A stretch of 64,000 bases of DNA from Myxococcus xanthus (GTDB taxonomy: Bacteria > Myxococcota > Myxococcia > Myxococcales > Myxococcaceae). The notes beneath the pieces are model-generated. The model ran no database searches, was not told the DNA's origin, and saw only the letters and a program-made list of their open reading frames with translations. Each line of letters starts with the position of its first letter. The stretch's first letter is position 1. The position numbers and the translations under genes are program-made. Of the stretch, positions 32,001-41,400 are shown in pieces. Location of the stretch: positions 434,001 through 498,000 of the forward strand of contig NZ_FNOH01000004.1 in the NCBI RefSeq assembly GCF_900106535.1. The letters run 5' to 3'.

Positions 32001-32671
32001 TGAAGTACCACTACGCCACCGGCCCGCTGTCAGGCAGCGCGGCCATGCTGGAGACGACGGTGGGCGTGCAGCCCTTCGACAACCAGGCCTACGGCAATGT
32101 GCGCGTGGACGCGGAGCGCTACTTCCCCATCTACGGCCGCGCCAACATCTTCATCCGCGGCGGCCTGGGCACCACGTTGGGAGGCCGGTACGCGCGCTCC
32201 TACTTCCTGTCTTCGTTCGACACGCTGCGCGGCGTGAACTTCGGCGACATCCAGTGGCTGCTCGGCCGGCACTACGTCTACTCCACCCTGGAGGCGCAGC
32301 TGCCGCTCAACGACATCATCCGGGTGGCCTTCCTCAGCGACCTGGAAGCGATTGCCGCCATCGACGCGGGCGGCGTCGGCGAGGGCCGGGATGACTTGTG
32401 GAACCACCGCGTGGTGAACGGCGTCGTCGGTTTCAACCTCGCGCTGGGCCCCCTGCTGCTGCGCCTGCACTTCGCCCGCCCGTTCGACGTCGGCGCCGCT
32501 GCCGGCCGGCCGGACCCGGGCTGGGTGACGAACTTCTCGCTGGGCATCGCCGGCCTCAATGGCTTCTTCGACCAGGCGAACACCGGGAAGAGTGTCGGCC
32601 CATCGCCGACGCCCATGTCCCCGGCCCTGATGCCCTCCATGGGAGGCGGCTACACCGCGCCGCGCCGCTGA
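29003..32671 (+). CDS. Zinc metalloprotease / TolB-like propeller / outer-membrane barrel fusion
   Basis: A 1222-residue exported protein. The start at GTG 29003 is supported by AGAGG eight bases upstream; a GTG at 28994 overlaps that site. The signal peptide is about residues 1-23 (LALAQ). Residues 45-200 are a flexible Gly/Asp/Pro-rich section with DGG/DAG repeats. A gluzincin-type peptidase domain follows with HELAH at residues 320-324 and the third ligand in EGLAEF (Glu354), so zinc binding is intact. Next comes a six-bladed TolB/WD40-like propeller (residues 480-800, for example AYSPAFSPDGRWVAFIGIND). The C-terminal 370 residues are a beta-barrel like surface antigen/BamA-type domains. 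It is probably anchored in the outer membrane with the protease domain on one face. Confidence 0.9.
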   Translation: MNPRPLAAALLVLLFPGLALAQFYVVPRRPGKTAVNSYEFEWRHTDILVGPGATGLAEPPERTAHEQPPESPGGANPGAPTTSPDQGDTKAPPSGPPSETTGGTSEPQSQTGLPGSTPVVLEGATDAGVPPLTMGEDGGVPESGLAAADGGAEDGGALAAADAGTEDGGTLAAGGTDGGEQDAGATYLMASDADDDGGTVLGGGQSVFAGADGGFNYTYAKSLGDKSGGVRFYFYERERMVAERAAPLIEEAYRYLVDQFKYVPTKTFPYILYSSYQEFLQTNLFAVSEGTLGLTSTGEDLKLTLPYLGDHRLFEEVSTHELAHQFTIQKVRTVAEQAKMFGDPLQAIPLWFIEGLAEFYAKRGMDPEAEMLVRDLLVNPDLFKGYAFLDFFSPGPYGYLWIYKVGQVRVSFLEEEYGAGFIQRVLEESPRLAGGSRDSPSLKFEELLERLTGDNPKRISARFENWLKRRAFKTYLASEQSAPALDLLDKAPGYTTAMASSPSGNVLGLRTIVPETGESRLYIMDPRVPDKTVKVAGDGVPGVESLHPISGRSFALTNDKLAFIAEITGRDVIYVQDYTHKSERRGADVLVRRNAIRTGIDREVGLVVDLSLGGRTAYRIDRHGLLAAYSPAFSPDGRWVAFIGINDAGLRDIYAIDLQAGPDAPPLQLTDDVFSEREVTWGPSGIVFTSDATSHRQFNLFRVRPDAPRQVERLTSEERDHTAPVALADGRLFFTAFNNSSSDLHELTKDGRIVRRTDLTTGVFEPGPGPDGSLWMLFHVSGERRPAVLRPPRMLALDVPAEPPPEPPNPLAVRPLTDAQNYEPFTRQNLEFGPFFGFAGAGGGGFVGQLFAAASDRMKDHQFLLTLAVYGSFDLTDGYLLYVNDKSRTTWGGGIFQSLRFRVDRTFEGEEGAQNAFFTSGERFFGALGSVRYPLSTFLFVQGDLAIGGTRYFLDDYTEFELFFPERNAANRELLTAWNARNRAIRFQTELSGQIGYDSLKYHYATGPLSGSAAMLETTVGVQPFDNQAYGNVRVDAERYFPIYGRANIFIRGGLGTTLGGRYARSYFLSSFDTLRGVNFGDIQWLLGRHYVYSTLEAQLPLNDIIRVAFLSDLEAIAAIDAGGVGEGRDDLWNHRVVNGVVGFNLALGPLLLRLHFARPFDVGAAAGRPDPGWVTNFSLGIAGLNGFFDQANTGKSVGPSPTPMSPALMPSMGGGYTAPRR

Positions 32672-32678
32672 GGCGGCG

Positions 32679-33149
32679 TCAGGACTGCGCGGCGACGAGG
32701 GCGGCGTTGGCTCGGGCCATGGGCCCGCCCTCCATGGGGATGCGCTCGAAGTCGCCGCGCAGCGCCTTGATGGCGAACTTCTCCAGGTCGATTTCCCGGC
32801 GGGTGCGCACGCCAAGCACGCGCAGCAGCTCAGACAGGGGGCTGAAGCCGGACACGCTGTGCTGGAGCAGCATGCCCCCCGCTACCGCGGTGAGCCCCCG
32901 CCAGCGGCCGCCGGCCCGCCGGCCCAGCAGCAGGCCCAGCAGGCCCAGGGCCGATGTGCTCACGGCGAGGGCGCGGTTGATGTCCCACTCGCGCTCCAGC
33001 CGGGCGAGGTAGCGCGTCATCTCCGCGCGGTCCCCCTTCTCCGCCATGTACCGGACGCAGCGCTCCACGTGCTCGTCGATGCGCCGGTTCACCACCAGCG
33101 GCGTGTGGACACGGACGGTGTCTGACGACGTCTGGTTCCACGATTCCAT
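32679..33149 (-). CDS. Small membrane protein with DUF2892-like hairpin
   Basis: A 156-residue protein from ATG 33149 with a GAGGG Shine-Dalgarno. After about 55 charged residues (IDEHVERCVRYMAEKGDRAE) there are two membrane segments (residues 60-80 and 85-105) with the DUF2892 pattern INRALAVSTSALGLLGLLLG and GFSPLSELLRVLGVRT. A cytoplasmic helical tail follows. The cysteine normally found in the second DUF2892 segment is replaced by Ser. Function unknown. Convergent with the protease-barrel gene and divergent from the CotH-like gene. Confidence 0.82.
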   Translation of the reverse strand: MESWNQTSSDTVRVHTPLVVNRRIDEHVERCVRYMAEKGDRAEMTRYLARLEREWDINRALAVSTSALGLLGLLLGRRAGGRWRGLTAVAGGMLLQHSVSGFSPLSELLRVLGVRTRREIDLEKFAIKALRGDFERIPMEGGPMARANAALVAAQS

Positions 33150-33440
33150 ATGAGGCCCTCTCTCCCTGACGCGGCGCGCCCCCTCTTCTCTTGAAGCTAG
33201 GACCGCCGCCGCCCCCCGTGCACAGCCCACGCGGGGAAAGGGGCCCCGTTCCGCCCGGCTGCCTGCCCCGCCAGGGGCCCCTTCGCGTCCCATTCCCTCC
33301 AGGGTGGGACAAGCAGCCAGGTTGGGTAATCCGTTTCCCTTGCACGCGACGGTGGGGGCCTGAATGCCGACTCAAGCGTTCGCTCTCCACCAAAAAGGGG
33401 CCCTGGAGGCGGGCACAACCGTTGCTTTGCGCCGGGATTG
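33150..33440. other. Divergent intergenic region of 291 bp
   Basis: It lies between the DUF2892-like gene (minus) and the CotH-like gene (plus). It contains several G- and C-runs able to form local hairpins. I see no clear promoter pair or conserved RNA, and the frames through it lack good starts. Confidence 0.5.
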
Positions 33441-35243
33441 ATGACTCCTTCTCGATTGCTGCTGTGTCTGCCGCTGCTGAGCCTGTGGGCCTGTGATGGA
33501 CTCCAGGCGGAGCGGCCACCGCTCATCCAGGACCCTCCGGGCGTGGAGAATCCGCAAACGCCCCCTGGCGAGGAGGAGCCGCCGCCGACGCAGCCGCCAC
33601 CGGTGGACCCGCCTCCCATCGACCCGCCGCCGGTGGATCCACCTCCGGAGCCGCCACCGCCCGTGCCGGAGACGGAGCGGCCCTTTGTGATGCCGCCCGT
33701 GCAGACGTCGGTGCCGCAGTACGAGCTCATCATCCCCGAAGAGACGATGCGGATGTTCGAGGCGGACCCTTGGACGCCGGAGCAGGACGGCCTCTTCAAG
33801 GCGAACGGGACGACGTACCGCGTGCAGGTGCGCCTGCGGGGCGCCTCCGCGCGCTTCTTCCCGAAGAAGAGCTGGAACGTGAGCTTCGAGGACGGCGTGC
33901 GCTTCGAGGGGAGGACGTCACTCAACCTCGTGGCCGAGTATGCGGACGCGACGCTGCTGGCGGAGAAGATTGCCTTCGACCTGCTGGAGGCCATGCGCGT
34001 CCCCGCGTCGAAGGGCACGCTGGTGCGGCTCAACGTCAACGGCGCGTACCAGGGCGTGTTCCTGGAAATCGAGCAGGTGAACAAGGCGTTCCTGCGGGCG
34101 CACTCCTACGCCGACACGGATGGAACCATCTACCGGTGTGGCTGGAAGGACTGCGAATTCAAGATGGCGAAGGTGCCGTACCAGGGTGACTGGGCGAAGA
34201 AGACGAACGAGTCCCAGCCGGACGACAAGCTCTGGGAGATGGTGGGCGCCATCAACCACACGCCCGAGCCCCAGTTCGTCAGTGAAATGGAGAAGCGCTT
34301 CGAGCTGGAGCACTACCTGCGCGCCATGGTGATGGACGCGCTGATGTCCAACAACTACGTGGAGGACTCGGAGAGCTACTTCATCTACGACCGCGCGGTG
34401 GCCAGGTGGTCCTACGTCCCGTGGGACCTCAACAACGTGGACTCGCGCTGGTGGTACCCCATCAGCGTGGAGGAGATGAGCCAGAGCACGCGCAACATGC
34501 GCCATCCGCTGTTCAGCTTCACCCTCACCGACGCCTGGGTGGCGAAGATGTACGAGCAGCGCAAGCTGGAGACGGCCTCGTACCCCGGCTACCTGCCGGT
34601 GTTCTCCAACCTGGCCACCCGCGTGGTGATGAACCCCGTGCTGCGCGAGCGGCTGGAGGCGCGGCTGGACAAGGCGATGGACGAGCTCTTCACCAGCGAG
34701 GTGATGGGCGCGCACATCGACAAGCTGCACGCGCTCATCGACCCGCACATGCGTGACGACCCCTTCATGGACTACGGCCGCTTCACCGCGGGCCGCGCCT
34801 ATCTGAAGCGCTACGTGCGCGAGCGCCGCGACTTCATCTTCAAGGAGCTGGAGCGGCTCGCGCAGCAGCAACCCACGTTGGTGCTGGAGGCCGTCCACCC
34901 GCGTGAAGGCTGGGTGGAGGTGGGCAACCGCACCTCGGCGCCCCTTTCCCTGGCGGGCATGGTGCTGACGACGCAACTGCGCATCAGCCTGGCGCAGAGC
35001 CCCAGCCACCTGCACACGCAGGTGCGTGCCCCCTTCGGCGCGGTGCTGCCGGAGCTGACGGTGGCCCCCAGGCAGCGCGTCCGCCTCAACGCCGCGCAGT
35101 TGGGCATCCAGATGCCCGCCAACGGCGAGATTGGCCTCTTCGACGGGCGCTCCGTGGTGGGCGTGAAGGACCTGCTCTTCTACGGCGACCTGGGCGCGGG
35201 CAAGCGCTACGAGCGCGGCTCGCGGGGCTGGGAAGTGCGCTGA
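33441..35243 (+). CDS. CotH-like kinase-fold surface lipoprotein
   Basis: A 600-residue lipoprotein from ATG 33441, with the lipobox Cys at about residue 18 (LWAC). Residues 30-75 are a Pro/Glu-rich spacer of PPVDPPP type that would lift the domain off the membrane. The CotH domain runs from about 90 to 430, with RVQVRLRGASARFFPKKSWN near the start, then LVRLNVNGAYQGVFLEIEQV and later WSYVPWDLNNVD. CotH proteins of spore coats are atypical protein kinases; homologues occur widely in secreted bacterial proteins. The last 120 residues look like a beta-rich lamin-tail-like domain (GWVEVGNRTSAPLSLAGMVL). Kinase activity is not shown by sequence alone. Confidence 0.9.
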   Translation: MTPSRLLLCLPLLSLWACDGLQAERPPLIQDPPGVENPQTPPGEEEPPPTQPPPVDPPPIDPPPVDPPPEPPPPVPETERPFVMPPVQTSVPQYELIIPEETMRMFEADPWTPEQDGLFKANGTTYRVQVRLRGASARFFPKKSWNVSFEDGVRFEGRTSLNLVAEYADATLLAEKIAFDLLEAMRVPASKGTLVRLNVNGAYQGVFLEIEQVNKAFLRAHSYADTDGTIYRCGWKDCEFKMAKVPYQGDWAKKTNESQPDDKLWEMVGAINHTPEPQFVSEMEKRFELEHYLRAMVMDALMSNNYVEDSESYFIYDRAVARWSYVPWDLNNVDSRWWYPISVEEMSQSTRNMRHPLFSFTLTDAWVAKMYEQRKLETASYPGYLPVFSNLATRVVMNPVLRERLEARLDKAMDELFTSEVMGAHIDKLHALIDPHMRDDPFMDYGRFTAGRAYLKRYVRERRDFIFKELERLAQQQPTLVLEAVHPREGWVEVGNRTSAPLSLAGMVLTTQLRISLAQSPSHLHTQVRAPFGAVLPELTVAPRQRVRLNAAQLGIQMPANGEIGLFDGRSVVGVKDLLFYGDLGAGKRYERGSRGWEVR

Positions 35244-35265
35244 GCGCGGCGGCGAGCCGCACCTG

Positions 35266-35306
35266 AGCGCGGCGCTCCTGTCCTCCGGGGGCGCCGCGCT
35301 GCGTTT
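35266..35306. terminator. Bidirectional terminator between the CotH-like and pbpC genes
   Basis: Arms AGCGCGGCGCTCC (35266-35278) and GGGGCGCCGCGCT (35288-35300) pair over 13 bases with one G-U and a 9-base loop. GCGTTTC follows on the plus strand. It sits between two convergent genes. Confidence 0.7.
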
Positions 35307-37675
35307 CAGGGTCGCATGCGGACCTCCAGCGTCCGCTTCGCGCTCAGTCCCCGGTCATCGGTGACGAGAATCTCGTGGGAGCCCACGGACGGCGTCCACC
35401 ACACGCGCTCATCGGCGCGCGCCGTCCCCAGCAGGGCCCCGTCCACGAACCACGTCAGTGCCCGCTCGTGTGAGGCCTCCGCCTCCAGCGGCACCTCCTG
35501 TTGCGAGGCCGGGACACCGGGAATCAGCACGGCCACATGTCCCGGCGCGGGGGAGACAATGGACGGGGCCGCGCGCGCCCCTCCGGGCTCGCAGCCAGGC
35601 GCGGCGGCGGGCGGCTCCGGCAGGCGCCGGTGCTGCTCCTCCAGCCAGCGGCGGATGGTGGCCGGCCAGGTCACATACACCCGCGGCTCCGTCTTCCGCC
35701 CCGTCCGGCACATGGGCCCCACCGACAGCCCCGTGGCCACGTCCACCTCCACGTGCTGGTGGTACGGGCAGCGCGCGGTGGGCACCGCCGAGCGCCGCGC
35801 GTAGACGTGCTTGCGCTGCACGCAGGCGTCCGTCGGCAGGTGGCCCGAATAGGCGCAGACCTCCACCACGGCCAGGTCATCGGGCGGATTCACGCTCTCA
35901 TCCGGCAGGTTGAGGCCGCGCGGGCCCACGCCCTCCAGGATGTCGAACAGCACCGGCCCCGCCGCGTCAGCGCCCACCAGGTGCACGCTGGGCCTGTGAT
36001 TGAAATTCCCCAGCCAGACGACCGCCGTGTGCCGGGGCCCCGAGCCCGCCGCCCACGCGTCGCGGTGGCCGAAGCTGGTCCCTGTCTTCCAGTGCACGCG
36101 CGCCGGCATGCCCGTCAGCCGACGGCGTGCCGGGAAATCGGGCCGGTCTCTCAGCGACAGCGCCTGGCGCGTCAGCCAGGCCGCGCCCGGGGACAGCACC
36201 TCCACCGGCGCGGCCGCCTTCTCGTCCAACAGGAGCCGCAGCGGCGGCGCGCGTCCATCCCCCGCCAGCGCGACGTAGACGCCCGCGAGCTCCAGCGGCG
36301 TCAGCTCGATGCCGCCCACCGCCGCGGACAGGCCGTAGTACCCGGGCTCCTGCACCAGGCTCGTGACTCCCGCCGCTTGCAGGGCGCCCAGGAAGCGCTC
36401 CACCCCCACGCGCTCCAAGAGCCGCACGAAGGGCATGTTGAGCGACTGGGACAGCGCGTACTCCAGGCGCACCAGACCTTGGAAGCGGCCGTCGAAGTTG
36501 CGCGGCGCATAGCCGCCGTAGGCCGTGGGCACGTCCGCCACCAACTGCTCCGGTCCCACCATTCCCAGGTCGATGCCCATGGCATACAGCAGGGGCTTGA
36601 GCGCCGAGCCCGGCGAGCGCGGCGTGGCGAAGCCGATAATCTGCCCGCCGTGCTTCTGGTCGAAGAAGTCGAAGTTGCCCACCAGCGCGAGCACCTCCGC
36701 CTGCTGCCGGTCCACCACCACCGCCGTCCCGTTGTAGATGCCTCGCGGCGCCAGCCCCACCGCCGCGTCCCGCATCAACCGCTCCACCATCCGCTGCGTG
36801 CCTGCATCCAGCGTGGTGTGCAGCCGGGCATTCGCCGGCCGCTGCGTGCGCAGCCACACCGCCACGTGTGGCGCCTCACGGGGAAAGGGCTTCAGGTCGG
36901 TGGGCACAGGCGTGTCGCGCACCTCACGCAGCACCGTCTCCGCCGACACGCGGGCCGCCTCGGGCCCTCGGGGAAGCGCCTCCACGTCCAGCAGCCTTCG
37001 CGCCACGCCGTCCCGCGCCGACTTCAACCGGGCCGTGTTCTGCGCCGTGGGGAAGCGCCGGTTCGGGTTCTGCGGCACCGCCAGCAGCGTGGCAATCTCC
37101 GCGGGGCTCAGGTTCGCCGCCGTGTGGCCGAAGTACGCCAGCGCGGCCGCCTCCACGCCTTCGACGTTGCGCCCGTACGGGACGAACTGGAGATAGGCCG
37201 CGAGCACCTCCTGCTTGGACAGCCGCACCTCCAACTGCATCGCCCGGAAGGACTCGATGACTTTCGACGTGAAGGTGCGAGGCCGCGGCTCCAACACGCG
37301 GACCAACTGCATCGTCAAAGTCGAGGCACCGGACACTCGCCGCCCCGTGGCCAGGTTGCGTGTCGCCGCGCGCAGCACCGCCAGCGGGTCCACGCCCGGG
37401 TGGTGGAAGAAGCGCTTGTCCTCCAGGGCCAGCAGGGCCTGGACATAGTCCGGGTCCACGCGCTCCAGTTGCGTGGGGATGCGCCAGCGCTCGTCCGGGG
37501 CCAGGAAGACGTGGGCCGGCGTGCCGTCCCGGTACTCCATCACCACCGATGCGGGCGCGAAGAGACGGGCCGGCAGGGGTACGCGCCAGGCGGCCACATA
37601 CGCGGCCACGGTGAGGCCTAGCAACCCCAGGCCGACGGGCAAGAGCTTCCGGGTGATTCGACGGGCACGGCTCAT
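35306..37675 (-). CDS. pbpC: Penicillin-binding protein 1C
   Basis: A 789-residue bifunctional peptidoglycan synthase from ATG 37675. It has an N-terminal membrane anchor (residues 10-30). The glycosyltransferase-51 domain has catalytic Glu85 (ALEDKRFFHHPGVDPLAVLR) and GASTLTMQLVR. The transpeptidase has SxxK at Ser357 (RSPGSALKPLL), SLN (QSLNMPF) and KTGTS. The C-terminal domain of about 90 residues is the PBP1C-specific BiPBP_C domain. In E. coli pbpC sits beside the alpha-2-macroglobulin gene yfhM, and that neighbour is present here across one inserted gene. The PBP1C-A2M pair is thought to repair cell wall and trap invading proteases. Confidence 0.96.
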   Translation of the reverse strand: MSRARRITRKLLPVGLGLLGLTVAAYVAAWRVPLPARLFAPASVVMEYRDGTPAHVFLAPDERWRIPTQLERVDPDYVQALLALEDKRFFHHPGVDPLAVLRAATRNLATGRRVSGASTLTMQLVRVLEPRPRTFTSKVIESFRAMQLEVRLSKQEVLAAYLQFVPYGRNVEGVEAAALAYFGHTAANLSPAEIATLLAVPQNPNRRFPTAQNTARLKSARDGVARRLLDVEALPRGPEAARVSAETVLREVRDTPVPTDLKPFPREAPHVAVWLRTQRPANARLHTTLDAGTQRMVERLMRDAAVGLAPRGIYNGTAVVVDRQQAEVLALVGNFDFFDQKHGGQIIGFATPRSPGSALKPLLYAMGIDLGMVGPEQLVADVPTAYGGYAPRNFDGRFQGLVRLEYALSQSLNMPFVRLLERVGVERFLGALQAAGVTSLVQEPGYYGLSAAVGGIELTPLELAGVYVALAGDGRAPPLRLLLDEKAAAPVEVLSPGAAWLTRQALSLRDRPDFPARRRLTGMPARVHWKTGTSFGHRDAWAAGSGPRHTAVVWLGNFNHRPSVHLVGADAAGPVLFDILEGVGPRGLNLPDESVNPPDDLAVVEVCAYSGHLPTDACVQRKHVYARRSAVPTARCPYHQHVEVDVATGLSVGPMCRTGRKTEPRVYVTWPATIRRWLEEQHRRLPEPPAAAPGCEPGGARAAPSIVSPAPGHVAVLIPGVPASQQEVPLEAEASHERALTWFVDGALLGTARADERVWWTPSVGSHEILVTDDRGLSAKRTLEVRMRP

Positions 37676-37695
37676 GAGACGGTGAATCCCAGGCA

Positions 37696-37701
37696 TATAC
37701 T
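37696..37701 (+). promoter_or_regulatory. -10 element implying a leaderless transcript
   Basis: TATACT at 37696-37701 is a near-perfect sigma-70 -10. The expected transcription start, about seven bases on, coincides with the ATG at 37709. There is no Shine-Dalgarno between them and the -35 region (around 37673-37678) is poor. The gene may be translated from a leaderless mRNA. Confidence 0.45.
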
Positions 37702-37708
37702 ACGCGCA

Positions 37709-38392
37709 ATGAATGCCTTTGAAGTCGACGCCATCCTGACGTCCATTCTCGACGACCGGCGGCTGACCCCCACCGAGCGGCAGGCGTTGCAGGCCGTCCT
37801 GGCGGAGCGGCGGGCTGGCGAGGCCCTGCTCACCCTCTTCCGCTCCCGGGCCTTCGCCCTGGCGCGAGCGTCGATGAAGGACGCACGCTCCCGGGAGATC
37901 ATCTCCTGGCTGGAGGAGACGGTGCAGGCGCTGCACGCGCCCCAGCCCGAGCTGACGTCGCGCATGGAGGCGCACTTCTCTCCGGGCGAGGGGCCGCTCA
38001 ACGCCATCGTCCAGCAAATCCAGTCGGCACGCGGCTCCATCGACGTCTGCGTCTTCACCGTGACGGATGACCGCATCACCCGCGCGCTGCTGGACGCCCA
38101 CCGGCGCGGGGGGCGGGTGCGAATCGTGAGTGACGATGACAAGGCCATGGACCCGGGCTCCGACATGGAGCGGCTGGGGGACGCCGGCATCCCCATCCGC
38201 CTGGACAGGACGTCCGCGCACATGCACCACAAGTTCGCCGTGTTCGACCGGCTGAGGCTGGTGACGGGCAGCTACAACTGGACGCGCTCGGCCGCCGAGT
38301 ACAACCACGAGAACGTCCTGGTATCCGACGACGCGCGGCTGGTGCAGCCCTTCAACCGCGCGTTCGACGCGCTGTGGGAGACGCTCGACTAG
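37709..38392 (+). CDS. Single-HKD phospholipase D-like protein
   Basis: A 227-residue protein. Residues 90-225 form one PLD domain with the catalytic HKD motif His173, Lys175, Asp180 (HHKFAVFD) and the following GSYNWT at 187-192. The last part, YNHENVLV, is typical of the Nuc/PLD6 branch, in which two single-HKD chains dimerise to make the active site and act as nucleases or cardiolipin hydrolases. The first 85 residues are helical and unassigned (TPTERQALQAVLAERRAGEA). There is no signal peptide, so it is cytoplasmic. It lies between pbpC (divergent, 33-base gap) and the A2M gene (convergent). Confidence 0.93.
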   Translation: MNAFEVDAILTSILDDRRLTPTERQALQAVLAERRAGEALLTLFRSRAFALARASMKDARSREIISWLEETVQALHAPQPELTSRMEAHFSPGEGPLNAIVQQIQSARGSIDVCVFTVTDDRITRALLDAHRRGGRVRIVSDDDKAMDPGSDMERLGDAGIPIRLDRTSAHMHHKFAVFDRLRLVTGSYNWTRSAAEYNHENVLVSDDARLVQPFNRAFDALWETLD

Positions 38393-38403
38393 GAGCGTCT
38401 CCC
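38376..38403. terminator. Perfect 11-bp hairpin between the PLD and A2M genes
   Basis: GGGAGACGCTC (38376-38386) and GAGCGTCTCCC (38393-38403) are exact inverted copies with a six-base loop holding the TAG stop of the PLD gene. It lies between convergent genes, so it probably terminates both. There is no T-run. Confidence 0.7.
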
Positions 38404-38414
38404 CGCGCCGCGCG

Positions 38415-41400
38415 CTACAGCAGGTTGTCCTTCCACGGCCCGGACACCTGAATCGTCCGGCCCGGCTCACGAGCCCACAGGCGCGGGTCATACATGGCCT
38501 CCGCCTCCGCCGACGGCAGGGTGAAGGAACCCGCCGTCACCGCGCGCACCGCGTAGACGACCTTCTTCGACTCGCGAGGCCCCAGGCTGCCGAAGACCTC
38601 CATCCGGTCATCGCGGATGTTCACGTAGTCCGCGGACCACAGCGACGCAGGGTCCACCCAGTCGGTGGAGCCACCCCGGCCCAGGCGCGCGTTCTCGATT
38701 TCCCAGCCCGCCGGCAGCCGGTCCACCAGGGCGATGTTCTGCACGCGCTCGCCCGTCGTGTTGCGAATCTCCAGCTCCACGTAGACGAGGTCCGCCAACG
38801 CCACCGGCGCCTGCCCCATGGCCAGCACCGTGCCGTCCAGCTTGCGCCAGGTGCGCGTGAGCGCCAGGCCCTCGCCGCCCGTGCGGGGCTTGCTGTCCGA
38901 GCGCACGCCCTCGCTGCTGAGCACGAGGTACAGCCGGCCCTCGTCCTTGGACGTCACCTCCAACTGAAGGCCCTGCCGCTCGCTGGCGCGGGCCAGGGAC
39001 CACGTCCGGTCCGACGAACGCACCGTCTTGTCCTGCACCGGCGTCATGACCTTTCCGTCCGCCTTGAGCACCGGCGCGGAGAACTGGGTGGACGTCCCTT
39101 GCAGCCGCTTGCCCAGGCCGGTGATGCCCCACACCAACTCCTGCGTCGTGTACCAGCCGCTGGAGTGCGCCTGGAGCGATTCGGCCACCATGCGCGCCAG
39201 CGGCTCACCCGCCGCGTCCTTGCCGAACAAGTCCTGGTAGGTGCTCAGCATGAAGCCACGGCGGCGCCGGTCGGAGTAGAAGGACCAGTCGTTCTTCCGC
39301 TCCTCGGTGACGGGCGACAGGTCGGGGTTGCGCAGCTCCTTCTCGTAGCGCCGGTCGCCCGCCAGCCACAACGAGGCCTTGAGCATGTAGTCACGCTCCT
39401 GCTCCTCGCCCGTGAGCGCCTTCTGCTTCGCCCGCTCCGACAGCGCGTCCACCATCTTCTGCACACGCGCCTTGCGGCCCTTGCCGGCCACGGAGAGGAC
39501 GTAGTGCATGTAGGCCTCCGCGCTGTCCGTGTACATGTCGTCGCGGCCCTGGCGGCTCTCGAGCTTGTTCAGCTCGGTGGACATCCACGTGAGCGCGTCG
39601 TTCAGCCGGTCCTGCGGCACGGGGTACTTCAGCTTCTGCGCGTCCAGCAGCATGTGCGCGGCGTACGCCGAGCCCCAGCCCACCGGCTCCGTGGCGCCCG
39701 GCCAGTAGCCGAAGCCGCCCGACGGCGTCTGCATGGCCAGGATGCGGTTGATGCCCGACAGCACCATGTCGCCCACGGTCCCGCCCTGGGTCAGCGTGGG
39801 GTCCACGTCGTTCACCAGCTCGGACACGTACAGCAACGGACGGGTGGCGGACGTCGTCTGCTCCACGCAGCCGTAGGGATAGCGCGCCAGGTACGCGAGG
39901 TGCTGCAGCGAGCGCGCGTACGGATTGGCCGTCACCCACAGCGTGGAGCGCTCCGTCGTGGGCACCCAGCCCTGGAGGTACTGCGAGACGTCCGTCGTCC
40001 CCTGCGCCAGTTCAATCTGCTGCACCAGGCGCTCGCGCGGGCCCGCCGGAGACAGCGGCACGTCCAGCGACTCACTCGAGGTGTAGCCGCCGCCCTCCAC
40101 CGTCACCGACAGCCGCGCCGCGCCCACCGCCTGCACCGCGCGGGCCTGGAAGACGAAGGTGTGGGACTTGCCGTCCGCCACCCGCGCCGTGCCCTCGCTC
40201 TTGCCCAGCAGCTGAAGCGGCGAAGTGGCCGCCGCGGGCATCACCAGCCCTGGCACCGGCAGTGACTCCGCGTTGAGCGTCACCTTCACGTCCTGCGCCT
40301 TGCCGGACAGGTTGGTGACGAAGACGGGCACCTGGATTTCGTCGTGCTGCGCGAGGAAGCGAGGCAACGTCGTCTGGAGCACCAGCGGATCGCGCACCAA
40401 CACCTGCGCGCTGGCGCGGCCAATGCGCTGCGGGCCCGCCGTCACCGCCATCACCCGCACCGCGCCGCGGTACTGGGGCAGCTTGAAGGGCACGCGCAGC
40501 TTGCCGTTGGCCGGCACCGGCAGCAGGCCGCTCCACAGCGCCACCGGCTTGACGGGCTGCACACGGCCATCCGCGCCGCCCTCGCCGTCACCACCCGTGG
40601 AGCGGGACGCGCCGCCCGGCGGCACCAGCAGCGTCCAGCCCAGCGTCTCGTAGGTCTCCACCCCCAGCGCCCGCCGGGTGAAGAGCTGCTTCTGCGGGTC
40701 CGGGCTCTGGAAGCGCGTGAGGGAGAGGATGCCCTCGTCCACCACCGCGATGGTGGCGAAGGTGGGGCCTTCCTGCGGGCCCAGCTCCAGGTCCACCGTG
40801 AGGGTGTCGTTGGAGCGAACCTCCTTGGGCACGTTCATCGTCACCGACTGCGTGTACTCCACCGGCTCCAGCGTGACGCTGCCCACGCCGAAGGCGCGGT
40901 CCGGCATGAAGGCCTCGGCGGACTCCAGGTGCGGGTCCTTCACCAGGAAGGCGCTCACGTACACGTTGGGCGCGAAGGCGGACGGCGTGAAGCTCCACGT
41001 CACCTCGCCGGGCTCCACCGCCACCCAGTGGGAGGCGAGCACGCGGTCCGTCTCCGCGGTGAAGAGCATGCGCCCCTTGTAGGGCGACTTCACCTTCACG
41101 GTGATGGCCTGTCCCACGCGCCCCTTCGCCGGCAGCGCCAGTTCCAGCGAGGTGGGCTTGAGCGGGCGCGGCGTCTGGTCCACGCGCGAGCCTTCCCCCC
41201 ACCAGTAGTAGCGGCCCTCCCCTTCCAGCTCCAGGTCCGTCTGGGCCCCACCCGAGCGCACGCGCACGATGTAGCCCGCGGAGTCCGCGCCCGGCGTCAC
41301 GTCCAGCGAGAAGCGGCCATCCTTCACCGCCACCGTGGAGCGGCCCTCACGCACCGGGCGCAGGTAGCGCTGGTAACGCTCGTAGCCCTCGTTCTCGTCA

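Noticed and set aside
36632-36639. Second exact GCCGATAA (sigma-28 -10) on the plus strand
   Set aside because: It lies inside pbpC in antisense direction with no gene start or -35 appropriately placed; it also shows that the box can occur by chance.
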